Shown here in pieces: positions 1 through 7,163 of a stretch of DNA of 64,000 nucleotides; position 1 is the stretch's first letter, and each line of letters opens with the position of its first letter. The translations under genes and the position numbers were made by a program. Source of the DNA: Methylomonas rosea. GTDB lineage: Bacteria; Pseudomonadota; Gammaproteobacteria; Methylococcales; Methylomonadaceae. The notes beneath the pieces are model-generated. The model did no database searches, was not told the DNA's origin, and was given only the letters and a program-made list of their open reading frames with translations. Location of the stretch: NCBI RefSeq assembly GCF_024505055.1, contig NZ_JANIBL010000005.1, positions 1-64,000 of the forward strand, given 5' to 3'.

Positions 1-160
1 CTGCCGGCCATTCCGGGCCGTCGCTCATCGGACCCATCAAGGAAGTCAGGGCGGCTAGGTCGGAGCCCAGCCGTTCTTTCAATGCTTGGTGGCGGGACTC
101 GGTCGCCATCCGCAGGCGGTCCGCATAGGTCAGGCCGACGATGTGTTCAGTCTGCGGCAT
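1..160 (-). CDS. N-terminal part of an unrecognised nif-linked protein (cut by window edge)
   Basis: Only the first 53 codons are visible; the gene runs off the left edge. The predicted start begins MPQTEHIVGLTYADRLRMAT. The ATG at 160 overlaps the end of the LRV protein gene by 14 bp, which suggests translational coupling and one operon with it and the flavodoxin. The visible part is hydrophilic and probably helical, with no cysteines and no signal peptide. I do not recognise the family. Its role in nitrogen fixation is inferred from position alone. Confidence 0.6.
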   Translation of the reverse strand, partial: MPQTEHIVGLTYADRLRMATESRHQALKERLGSDLAALTSLMGPMSDGPEWPA

Positions 161-929
161 GCGCGGCCTCCATCGCCAAGGCTTCCCAGCGCTCGCGAGC
201 GGTAAAGCTGACTTCTTCATCGGCGTCGTCGAGCATCTGTTTAAGTAGTTCCGGCTCTGCGCGCAGCGCCACTTCATAGCGTACGGTCCAGTCTTCGTCC
301 TTGCTCATCATGGCCAGATCGTCAACCTCCATGCGCTGGGCGACGATACGGCGGATGTTCACTTCCTGATCGTCAGCCATCAAGCCCAAGCTCACGCTGG
401 GAATACGTTCCGCGACGGTGCGGCGCACCTCGTTGTCCGGGTCGGCGACCAAACGGAACAAGCGGCCCTTGGGCAAGCGTTTGGCAACGTAAGCGCGTAC
501 CAAGTAATCCGGATCGTTGGCCATTAGTTCGAGCTGGGTTTCCGGCAGACGGTCGGCCACGGTCACTCGCACTTCTCTGTCGCTGTCTTGGCTTAATTCC
601 AGCAGCCATTCCACCGGCACACGATAGGCCAGTACCCTGCGCACGGCCTCGTCGGGGTCGGTGAGTAAGGGGCGTAAATGATTGGTCGGCAAATACTGGG
701 CCGCAATCGCGCGCCGTTCCCAGAAAGGATCTTGGGTGTAATTTAACGCGTAGACCGGGTGAGCTTTGAAAAACCGGTCGATTTGTCGGCCGCTTTCCGC
801 TACCACGCAACGGTCACCCGGTTTGCAGGTGCCGGTGGCCAGTAAAGTATCCCGGTAAGCGCAGTTTGAGCAGTCGGCTAACGGGGTTAAATCTAGGGAG
901 TCCCGCTCCTCTATGGATGAGGCCAACAT
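147..929 (-). CDS. LRV (leucine-rich variant) repeat protein with N-terminal 4Fe-4S cluster motif
   Basis: A 260-residue protein. Near the N terminus four cysteines (C20, C23, C35, C41) form a C-x2-C-x11-C-x5-C cluster motif of the kind known from the Azotobacter LRV protein. The rest is a chain of about seven 22-25-residue helical repeats rich in DPD, VR and AxRLP patterns (for example LLTDPDEAVRRVLAYRVP), matching the LRV solenoid. Members of this family are typically encoded among nif genes; the biochemical role is not settled, and protein binding or redox sensing are the usual suggestions. The ATG at 929 abuts the stop of the flavodoxin gene without a gap, so the two are cotranscribed. 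No signal peptide is seen, so it is cytoplasmic. Confidence 0.88.
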   Translation of the reverse strand: MLASSIEERDSLDLTPLADCSNCAYRDTLLATGTCKPGDRCVVAESGRQIDRFFKAHPVYALNYTQDPFWERRAIAAQYLPTNHLRPLLTDPDEAVRRVLAYRVPVEWLLELSQDSDREVRVTVADRLPETQLELMANDPDYLVRAYVAKRLPKGRLFRLVADPDNEVRRTVAERIPSVSLGLMADDQEVNIRRIVAQRMEVDDLAMMSKDEDWTVRYEVALRAEPELLKQMLDDADEEVSFTARERWEALAMEAAHAAD

Positions 930-1484
930 TTAGGCGGCCTCCGCCAAGACCGGCAGCAACTGCGGCGTGACTTGCGCCAGCCAGACTCTGATGCGCTCGT
1001 CGGTCAAATGCGGTTGACCGCGTTGGTCCAGTACCAGACCGACGAATTGATCGTCGATCACCGAATCGGAATGTTCGAAGGTATAGCCTTCCGTGCTCCA
1101 ACGGCCGATCATCTCGGCACCGAATCCGTAAAATACCTGGTAAAGCTGGATCAGGGAGCTGGCGAAGCGCGAGGCATAGCGTTCTTGATGGCCCAAGCCG
1201 AATAGCGCGATGCGTTTGCCGGAAAGATCGACGCCATCCAGAGTGGGTACGAACTCTTGCCAGCTGCGCTCCTGGCATCCGGCTCCCAGGCCGGGCAAGT
1301 CGCCGATGCCATAGCTGGGAGTACCTAATATCAGTGCGTCGTACTGCAATAGTTCTTCGGGTTTAACCCGATTGATGTTTTTGGGTTTGTCGGCCAGCTC
1401 TTCGCCCAACAAGCTGAAAATCTTTTTTGCCACTAGCCGGGTGCTGCCGGTATCCGTTCCGAAAAAAATGCCGATTTTGCTCAT
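930..1484 (-). CDS. nifF: Flavodoxin, nitrogenase electron donor type
   Basis: A 184-residue long-chain flavodoxin. The N-terminal strand and phosphate loop MSKIGIFFGTDTGSTRLVA contains the FMN-phosphate motif T-x-T-G-x-T. Further on are the ILGTPSYGIGDLPG and FGLGHQERYASRF isoalloxazine-binding segments and the long-chain insertion. NifF passes single electrons to the nitrogenase Fe protein in the cytoplasm. It is followed directly by the LRV protein and a third overlapping gene, which places it in a nif accessory operon. A purine-rich AGGTGA lies just upstream of the ATG at 1484, and a candidate sigma-54 promoter sits about 60 bp further upstream. Assignment as NifF rather than a housekeeping flavodoxin rests on the neighbours and that promoter. 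Confidence 0.87.
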   Translation of the reverse strand: MSKIGIFFGTDTGSTRLVAKKIFSLLGEELADKPKNINRVKPEELLQYDALILGTPSYGIGDLPGLGAGCQERSWQEFVPTLDGVDLSGKRIALFGLGHQERYASRFASSLIQLYQVFYGFGAEMIGRWSTEGYTFEHSDSVIDDQFVGLVLDQRGQPHLTDERIRVWLAQVTPQLLPVLAEAA

Positions 1485-1925
1485 AAATCACCTGTGATCG
1501 AGAGTGCGGGATAAGGCTTGTGCAGCCGTTTTAAACTTCTCAGCAAATTTTGATCCAGATTCAAAAATAACCGGCTTATCTAATTTTTTTGTTTTAGATC
1601 AGTTAGATAGGTATTTTTGCCGTATTTTCCGGTTGAGGTCTGTGCAGGCATGTCTACAATTGCAGGACGGATGGGGTGATTTGTGACACAGCTACCCGCA
1701 TTACCCGTTAGGTTTAGGGTGGATTGTTAGCGTCAAGATGCGGCTCTCCAACGAACGCGATGAGGTACCCGTTTGCAGCCGTGGCGATGTCTGCCGCGAT
1801 TGAAATGCGCTGGTTTTCTCCTAAAACGGCATGAGCTAAACGCCTGTTTTAGCGCAAGCTGATTAAGCGGTTATTCTGTCCAGCCAAGTAAATTAATTAC
1901 CGTAATAAACATTCAAGGACGCCTT
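1485..1925. other. Divergent intergenic region between nifF and the zinc-ribbon nuclease-like gene
   Basis: 441 bp that hold the candidate sigma-54 site for nifF and the leader of the rightward gene. I see no convincing coding sequence; a 60-codon open frame at 1504-1686 has a composition unlike the real genes and no ribosome binding site. The segment 1830-1860 has a CTAAAACGG...CTGTTTTAG partial inverted repeat. Confidence 0.5.
1543..1557 (-). promoter_or_regulatory. Candidate sigma-54 (-24/-12) promoter of the nifF operon
   Basis: On the minus strand this reads TGGATCAAAATTTGC, close to the TGGCAC-N5-TTGC consensus, with GG and GC exactly ten bases apart. It would start transcription near 1531, about 47 bases before the nifF ATG. 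A spaced TGT...ACA pair lies upstream at 1641-1658, but its 12-base spacer differs from the 10-base spacer of a classical NifA site, so no NifA site is claimed. Confidence 0.5.
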
Positions 1926-2924
1926 ATGGCAATTCTGCGCTGTAACAATTGTGCCTATTTACGCGAAGTGCCGAATGAACATGTGGGCAAAACGGTTAAA
2001 TGCCCGGTTTGCGAACAAGCATCGGCAATTCACGATACCGTGGTTTTTGTGAAGAAACTGATCGATAAATACGGCTTGTTATTGGGCAAATATCGGGAGT
2101 TAGAGCAGGCGGGGAATCCCGTGGCGGAAATTTCGCGATCCAATATGCGCTTGCATAAAGACGAAGAAGTGGATCTGCATAATACTGCGGTGATGAGCAA
2201 CAGCATGCAATACAAGCCTATTATCAGCTGGTTCGAGCGTAAGAATGTTCAGGTCGAAGTAAATCATAATGCCTTGGATACGCAAGGTTTTTATGATGAA
2301 GTGGCGGTTGAGTTGGGCGATAACTTTCCGCTGTTGCAGGATGTGCTGGATAAAATTAGAAAAGCCCAGAGAAATAACTACGCATCGGTAGTTTTGAATT
2401 TAAACGATTACAGTCAAAATCAAATTAAAACCATTACCGGTTTTTGTAAAAATCTGTATGAGTTCTCATTTGTTGCCAAGTATTTTTATAATAAAAATGA
2501 AAAGAGAGTCCATCTTACTTTACAGAGTATGTCAGCCATCGTCGGGTTTTTTAATGGCGAGTGGTTGGAATGGTATGTGTTTATGAAATTGCTGAAACAC
2601 TTCTACGAAAGTAAAGGACTTTTCTCTTGCTTAAGAAGCTTTAATATTCAGTTTGCCAACGAAGATAAATATGAAGTGGATGTATTTTTTCTAATTAACG
2701 GACGTATACCGGTATTTATAGAATGTAAATCCGGAGAATTTCGTTCTTTTATCGAAAAATACTGCAAAATGCGGCGCAGACTGGATATCGCCAAGGAAAA
2801 CTTTCTGTTACTGGTCTTGGGTGTTAGTGATGAGCAGGTGTTGGGGTTAACCAAAATGTACGATATTACCTTCGTCAATGAGACGGGGTTTATCAAACAC
2901 ATTGCCGAGCTGGCGGCGCAATAA
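1926..2924 (+). CDS. Zinc-ribbon protein with C-terminal PD-(D/E)XK nuclease-like domain (Card1/Can2-like)
   Basis: A 332-residue protein, cytoplasmic. The N terminus is a zinc ribbon with two CxxC knuckles (C6, C9, C26, C29). The middle (about 40-200) is charged and helical and unassigned. The C-terminal third resembles the nuclease module of DUF1887 (Card1/Can2) proteins: a GEWLEWYVF segment at 211-219, then VDVFF at 251-255 and IECKSG at 265-270, giving the D...E-x-K residues D252, E266 and K268 of PD-(D/E)XK enzymes. Known Card1 proteins have an N-terminal CARF domain that senses cyclic oligoadenylate; here a zinc ribbon replaces it and no CRISPR array is nearby. The gene is monocistronic with an AAGGA ribosome site. 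The nuclease assignment is by motif only and the biological role is unknown. Confidence 0.6.
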   Translation: MAILRCNNCAYLREVPNEHVGKTVKCPVCEQASAIHDTVVFVKKLIDKYGLLLGKYRELEQAGNPVAEISRSNMRLHKDEEVDLHNTAVMSNSMQYKPIISWFERKNVQVEVNHNALDTQGFYDEVAVELGDNFPLLQDVLDKIRKAQRNNYASVVLNLNDYSQNQIKTITGFCKNLYEFSFVAKYFYNKNEKRVHLTLQSMSAIVGFFNGEWLEWYVFMKLLKHFYESKGLFSCLRSFNIQFANEDKYEVDVFFLINGRIPVFIECKSGEFRSFIEKYCKMRRRLDIAKENFLLLVLGVSDEQVLGLTKMYDITFVNETGFIKHIAELAAQ

Positions 2925-3103
2925 TCAATACCGTTTTTCGTTTGTGGGAATTGAGTTATTTTTCCCGGTTTTGCTGTTATTTTCAGAATCTATGGTAGTA
3001 TGAAAAGGCTTTGAGCAAGCAACCGGATTAAAATATACAGTCATAAATTTGTAATTTTAATGTGGTTTAAAAAAACACTTAAATATCAATTGATAGGATT
3101 TGT

Positions 3104-3481
3104 ATGAACACAGTAAAAAAAACCTTGGCTTCATTTTTGGTGATCGCCGCAGCATTGGTTTCCACATCAGCTAATGCAAACAGCGCTGGCGACGCCAAAG
3201 TTCGTGCAGCCGGTGAAGCTACCGTTGCCAAAGTAGAAGAAGCTGTAAGTTTGCTGGAAAAAGGCGACAAAGAAGGCACTTTGAAAGCGCTGGGCGATGT
3301 TCGTCAGTCACAAAAAGAGTTCCGCTACGAGCAAACCGAGCGTTTGCGTCAAAGAGCTGGCGACAAACTGAAAGTTGCCCGCGATGAGATCGAAAAAGGC
3401 GACGCCAACGCCACAGCTAGCTTGAAAGCTACTCTGGAGCTTTACAAAGAAATGATGAAAGTTTATAGCGCCGCTCACTAA
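3104..3481 (+). CDS. Small secreted helical protein, hypothetical
   Basis: A 125-residue precursor with a clear Sec signal peptide (MNTVKKTLASFLVIAAALVS, cleavage expected after the ANA near residue 26). The mature part is almost entirely predicted helix, highly charged (Lys/Glu/Asp/Arg) and without cysteine. It has an internal near-repeat (EKGDKEGTLKAL and EKGDANATASLKA), so it probably folds as a helical hairpin or short bundle in the periplasm. It has some resemblance in style to SmbP-like small periplasmic proteins but lacks their histidines, so that link is not claimed. A weak promoter (TTGAGC at 3011, TATACA at 3034, 17-bp spacing) lies upstream. It stands alone. Confidence 0.75.
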   Translation: MNTVKKTLASFLVIAAALVSTSANANSAGDAKVRAAGEATVAKVEEAVSLLEKGDKEGTLKALGDVRQSQKEFRYEQTERLRQRAGDKLKVARDEIEKGDANATASLKATLELYKEMMKVYSAAH

Positions 3482-3493
3482 GGACGCATCTAG

Positions 3494-3550
3494 TCAATCC
3501 AATCAGGATTGATTAACGGCTGCCACCGGAAGACGTGTTTTCTCGGTGGC
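3494..3550. terminator. Two stem-loops between converging genes
   Basis: TCAATCC/GGATTGA (3494-3500 with 3506-3512, 5-base loop) and GCCACCG/CGGTGGC (3522-3528 with 3544-3550) form two perfect 7-bp stems. They lie between the small secreted protein gene and the oppositely oriented PAS-GGDEF-EAL gene. No long T tract follows either, so a terminator role is likely but not certain. Confidence 0.4.
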
Positions 3551-3622
3551 TCCCAACTAAATAGTTTTCGATGTTCATGCCTGCTTGGCATCCCTTCCGT
3601 TATTCTCTCAGCTGCTGATTTT

Positions 3623-6046
3623 TTAAAGCTTACAGTCGGCAAACAATCTCTCAAATTCCCGAGCTGGTAAAGGCTTTGCGAACAAATAGCCTTGTCCGAA
3701 ATCGCAACCAGCAGCGGTAAGCAATTCGCGTTGGCTTGAGGTTTCTATGCCTTCGGCAATCACTTTTATTCCCAGTTTGTGAGCCATCACGATGATCGCC
3801 TCGCATAAGGCCATGTCGTCGGAACCGATCGCCAGATTGCGGACGAAGCTCTGGTCTATTTTCAGATAATCGATGTCGAACTTTTTCAGATAAGACAGCG
3901 AGGAATAGCCCGTGCCGAAATCATCCAGAGACACCTGAATACCTGCATCGCGGAAGGATAGCAGTTGCTCAGCCACGCTGTTATTGGCATCCAGTAGCAA
4001 GCCTTCGGTAATTTCGATGACGACGCTTTGCCCGGAAAGGCTCAGCGCTTCCAGGCGATCCAGCCAATCGCGATGGCTGTCGCGCTCGTTACGAAACTGG
4101 ACCGGCGACTTATTAATGCTGATCTGGAATTTTTCGTGTATCGATTGGCGCCAGCGGCTGGTCTGCTCGGCGGCTTCCTGAAAAATCCAATTGCCTATAC
4201 TGCTAATCAAGCCGGTTTCTTCGGCAATCGGAATAAAATCCGCCGGGCTGATCAGGCCCCGCGTCGGATGTTGCCAGCGGATCAGCGCCTCGGCTTTACG
4301 CACCGTATTGGTGGCCAGTTCGACGATGGGTTGGTAACACAAATAAAACTGCTGCCCGGCAAGGGCCAATCTTAAATCGTTGCTTAGCCGCAGCCGCGCT
4401 TGCGCGGATTCCTGCATGGTCGGGATGAAGAAGCAATATTGATTCCGGCCCTGGCGCTTGGCGGCATACATTGCCTGGTCCGCATGTTTTAACAGGGATT
4501 TCAGGTTGTCGGCATCGTCCGGGTAAAAAGCGATGCCGATACTGGTCGAGATATAAGCAATTTCGTTACCCAGCTGAAAACATTCGGTCATTTTTTGCAA
4601 CAGGTTGCCGGCGATGCGCTCGGCATTGGCTGGGTCGCCGACATCGCTCAGGATCACAGTAAACTCGTCTCCGCCCAGGCGGGCCACGGTATCGGTTTCT
4701 CGCACGCTGGCTAAAATGCGGTGTGCGGCTATTTGCAGCAACTCGTCACCCATGTCGTGACCAAGCGTGTCATTCACTTCCTTGAATAAGTCCAGGTCGA
4801 TAAACAGCAGGGCCAGGCGTTTGTGTTCGCGGTGGGCTTTTTTGATGTCTTGACTCAGTCGGTCGTAAAACATGCGCCGATTCGGCAATTGGGTCAAAGG
4901 GTCGAAATTAGCTTGTTGCCAGATGACGCCTTCGGTTTTTTTCTTTTCGGTAATGTCGGAAAACAATGCCACCCGGCGCTGCATGGTTTGCTGGGCATCG
5001 AAGATGGTATTGACGGTCAACCACTTGGCAAACAACTCGCCGTTTTTACGTTTGTCCCAGATTTCGCCCTGCCAACTGCCCTGGCTGTGAATGGCTTGCC
5101 ACATGGCTTCGCTGTGGCCGCCGGTGTTTAAAATGCCTATGTGTTTACCGACGACTTCATCCGATTGGTAGCCGGTAATGGTGGTGAACGCGGCGTTGAT
5201 TGTCAGAATGCGATCGTCCGAGTCTGCCAACAACATGGCTTCGCTGCTGTTTTGATAAATCAGCGCGGCCTGTTGCAGAGCCTCTTCGATGCGCTTGCGC
5301 TCACTGATGTCGCGAGCGATAGCCAAGTTATAGCCGACGTTGGCGTATTCGAAATAATTGGCAACCACTTCTACCGGAAACAGCCGGCCATCCTTAGTTT
5401 TGTGGATGGTTTCCAGCTTGTTCGAGCGCTTAATTTTCAGTTCTGCCCAATGCGCGGCCCATACATGGCGTGGAAAGCAAGGGTCTACATCGAATACGCT
5501 CATCTGCAACAACTCTTGATGGCTATATCCCAAGGCCTTGCAAGATTGGTTGTTGATGTAGACGAATCCAGCGTTCTCAGTGATCAAATAAGCGCTGTCA
5601 TGCATTTGGTCCATACCAAAGCTTAATTGGGCCAAACGTTTGCGGGACGTTTTTTGTTCGGTGATGTCCCGAAAACTCCAGACCCGACCAGCCGGTTGGC
5701 CGTCCAAATATTGCGGTTGGCAATAGCTTTCAATAAAGCGGCCGTCTTTAAACTCCAGTTCACTGGCGTGCCGTTGTTTGGGGTTTTTATAAATCTCCTC
5801 GATACGGCTGAGGAAGGCAGGTGGGTCTTTCAACAGCTTCAATGCATAGCTCAGCGATTTTTCATCGTCGCCGATCTGTAGAGAGCCTGCCGGGATGCCC
5901 CAAATCCGCATGAATTGGGGGTTGAAAGTCGCGATTTTGCCGAACAGATCGACTACCAATATAGCGTCGGTGCTGGAGTCGAGCGCGGCTTGAAGTATGG
6001 ATAGCGATTTTTGCAAACTGGCTTGTTTCTGCTTGGATTGGACCAT
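3623..6046 (-). CDS. PAS-PAS-PAS-GGDEF-EAL c-di-GMP signalling protein
   Basis: An 807-residue cytoplasmic protein without membrane segments. A short coiled N terminus is followed by three PAS domains (about 15-135, 145-255 and 260-380), the last with the typical GEIWDKRKNGELF pattern. A GGDEF domain (about 385-550) keeps an intact RLGGDEF active site. An EAL domain (about 560-807) has the EALIRWQHP signature, the INKSP asparagine, ITEG, DDFGTGYSSL and KIDQSFV motifs and IAEGIE. Both cyclase and phosphodiesterase sites therefore look usable, so it could make or break cyclic di-GMP depending on the PAS input. It converges on the small secreted gene and has no operon partner. The ATG at 6046 is the only plausible start. 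Confidence 0.93.
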   Translation of the reverse strand: MVQSKQKQASLQKSLSILQAALDSSTDAILVVDLFGKIATFNPQFMRIWGIPAGSLQIGDDEKSLSYALKLLKDPPAFLSRIEEIYKNPKQRHASELEFKDGRFIESYCQPQYLDGQPAGRVWSFRDITEQKTSRKRLAQLSFGMDQMHDSAYLITENAGFVYINNQSCKALGYSHQELLQMSVFDVDPCFPRHVWAAHWAELKIKRSNKLETIHKTKDGRLFPVEVVANYFEYANVGYNLAIARDISERKRIEEALQQAALIYQNSSEAMLLADSDDRILTINAAFTTITGYQSDEVVGKHIGILNTGGHSEAMWQAIHSQGSWQGEIWDKRKNGELFAKWLTVNTIFDAQQTMQRRVALFSDITEKKKTEGVIWQQANFDPLTQLPNRRMFYDRLSQDIKKAHREHKRLALLFIDLDLFKEVNDTLGHDMGDELLQIAAHRILASVRETDTVARLGGDEFTVILSDVGDPANAERIAGNLLQKMTECFQLGNEIAYISTSIGIAFYPDDADNLKSLLKHADQAMYAAKRQGRNQYCFFIPTMQESAQARLRLSNDLRLALAGQQFYLCYQPIVELATNTVRKAEALIRWQHPTRGLISPADFIPIAEETGLISSIGNWIFQEAAEQTSRWRQSIHEKFQISINKSPVQFRNERDSHRDWLDRLEALSLSGQSVVIEITEGLLLDANNSVAEQLLSFRDAGIQVSLDDFGTGYSSLSYLKKFDIDYLKIDQSFVRNLAIGSDDMALCEAIIVMAHKLGIKVIAEGIETSSQRELLTAAGCDFGQGYLFAKPLPAREFERLFADCKL

Positions 6047-6167
6047 GTCTCGGCTACGCTGCTAGTACGTAAATGCTAGCAAAGGCTTATTTTCAAAAAG
6101 GTTGCCTGATAAGCCTAGCCGATTCCGCCGCTGCCTGCCCCTTTTTATGTCGATCAATACGAAATGC

Positions 6168-7163
6168 TTATTGCGCGGCAAAATAATACATCGCACCCAG
6201 CAAGGGGGTGCGCGGATTCAAAGCCAACTTGACCGATAATTTGGCGAGCATAGGCTGAAACCGGCCTTTGGTAACAAAAGCCTGCATGAATTCCCCGGAT
6301 TCCAGCACCGATCTGATTTTCGGGCCAATGCCGCCGCCTATGAATACGCCGCCGGTAGCAAAAGCTTTCAAGGCCAGATTGCCGGCCTCCGCGCCGTAAA
6401 GCTCGGCAAACAAGCGCACTGTTTCGCGGCACAAGGGATCTTCGCCGTCCACGCCCAAGCGCGAAATCAGCGCATTGCGATCAACGCCGCGGGCTTCGGT
6501 GGCGGCGGGTACAGCGGGACAGGGCGGGGCGAAACGCATATCGGCAAGAAAATCGTAGATATTGCTGAAGCCGATACCGGATAAAACCCGCTCGCAGCTG
6601 ACATGATCCGGATAGCGGCTGCGCAAATAAACCAGCAGTTGGTCTTGTTGCGGGTTTTGCGATGCAAAATCGCAATGACCGCCTTCGGTGGCAATCGGAT
6701 GATATTTTTCGCCGTCCCAATGCAGCATCGCTTCGCCGAGACCGGTGCCGGCGGCGATTACAGCGATATTGCCGGTTTGCGGCTCGGCGTTGGGATTGAG
6801 TTCGACAAAGTCCTGTTCCTGCAAGTGCAGCATGCCGATTGCCATCGCTTCCAGGTCGTTCAGCAATTTCACCCGTTCGGTGCCGAGCCGAATTTTGAGT
6901 TGCTCGCCATCCAGTAGCCACGGCAGGTTGGTGGTTTGGCAGCGTTGATTGACGACCGGCCCGGCGATGCCGAAACAGGCCGATGTCACCGTTGGGCTGT
7001 TGCTCAGAAATAGATCCAGAATTTCCTCAAAAGTCTGAAATTCGCCGCTGGCAAAGGTTTGTTCCTGCAAACAGCTCAGCGTGCCGTCGGCTTGTCTGTC
7101 GAGTAAGGCCAGAACCGTTTTGGTTCCGCCGATGTCGCCGGCTAGAATCATATGCGTCCTCAT
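6168..7163 (-). CDS. glk: Glucokinase
   Basis: A 331-residue ROK-unrelated bacterial glucokinase: N-terminal ATP/phosphate loop LAGDIGGTKTVLALLD, the glucose-binding LLNDLEAMAIG and ATEGGHCDFA segments, AAGTGLGEAML, and the C-terminal GGVFIGGGIGPKI. It phosphorylates glucose with ATP to glucose 6-phosphate in the cytoplasm. I start it at the ATG at 7163, which overlaps the TGA of the upstream gene as ATGA; an inner ATG at 7151 is also possible. A longer reading from 7271 would add a tail unlike any glucokinase. Coupling to the GH15/phosphorylase-kinase-like gene suggests that it captures glucose freed from glycogen or sucrose. Confidence 0.92.
   Translation of the reverse strand: MRTHMILAGDIGGTKTVLALLDRQADGTLSCLQEQTFASGEFQTFEEILDLFLSNSPTVTSACFGIAGPVVNQRCQTTNLPWLLDGEQLKIRLGTERVKLLNDLEAMAIGMLHLQEQDFVELNPNAEPQTGNIAVIAAGTGLGEAMLHWDGEKYHPIATEGGHCDFASQNPQQDQLLVYLRSRYPDHVSCERVLSGIGFSNIYDFLADMRFAPPCPAVPAATEARGVDRNALISRLGVDGEDPLCRETVRLFAELYGAEAGNLALKAFATGGVFIGGGIGPKIRSVLESGEFMQAFVTKGRFQPMLAKLSVKLALNPRTPLLGAMYYFAAQ

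Noticed and set aside
1641-1658. TGT-N12-ACA as a NifA upstream activator site
   Set aside because: The classical site has a 10-base spacer; with 12 bases it could be chance.
1504-1686. 60-codon open frame upstream of nifF
   Set aside because: It lies over the sigma-54 promoter region, has no ribosome site and an amino-acid composition unlike a real protein.
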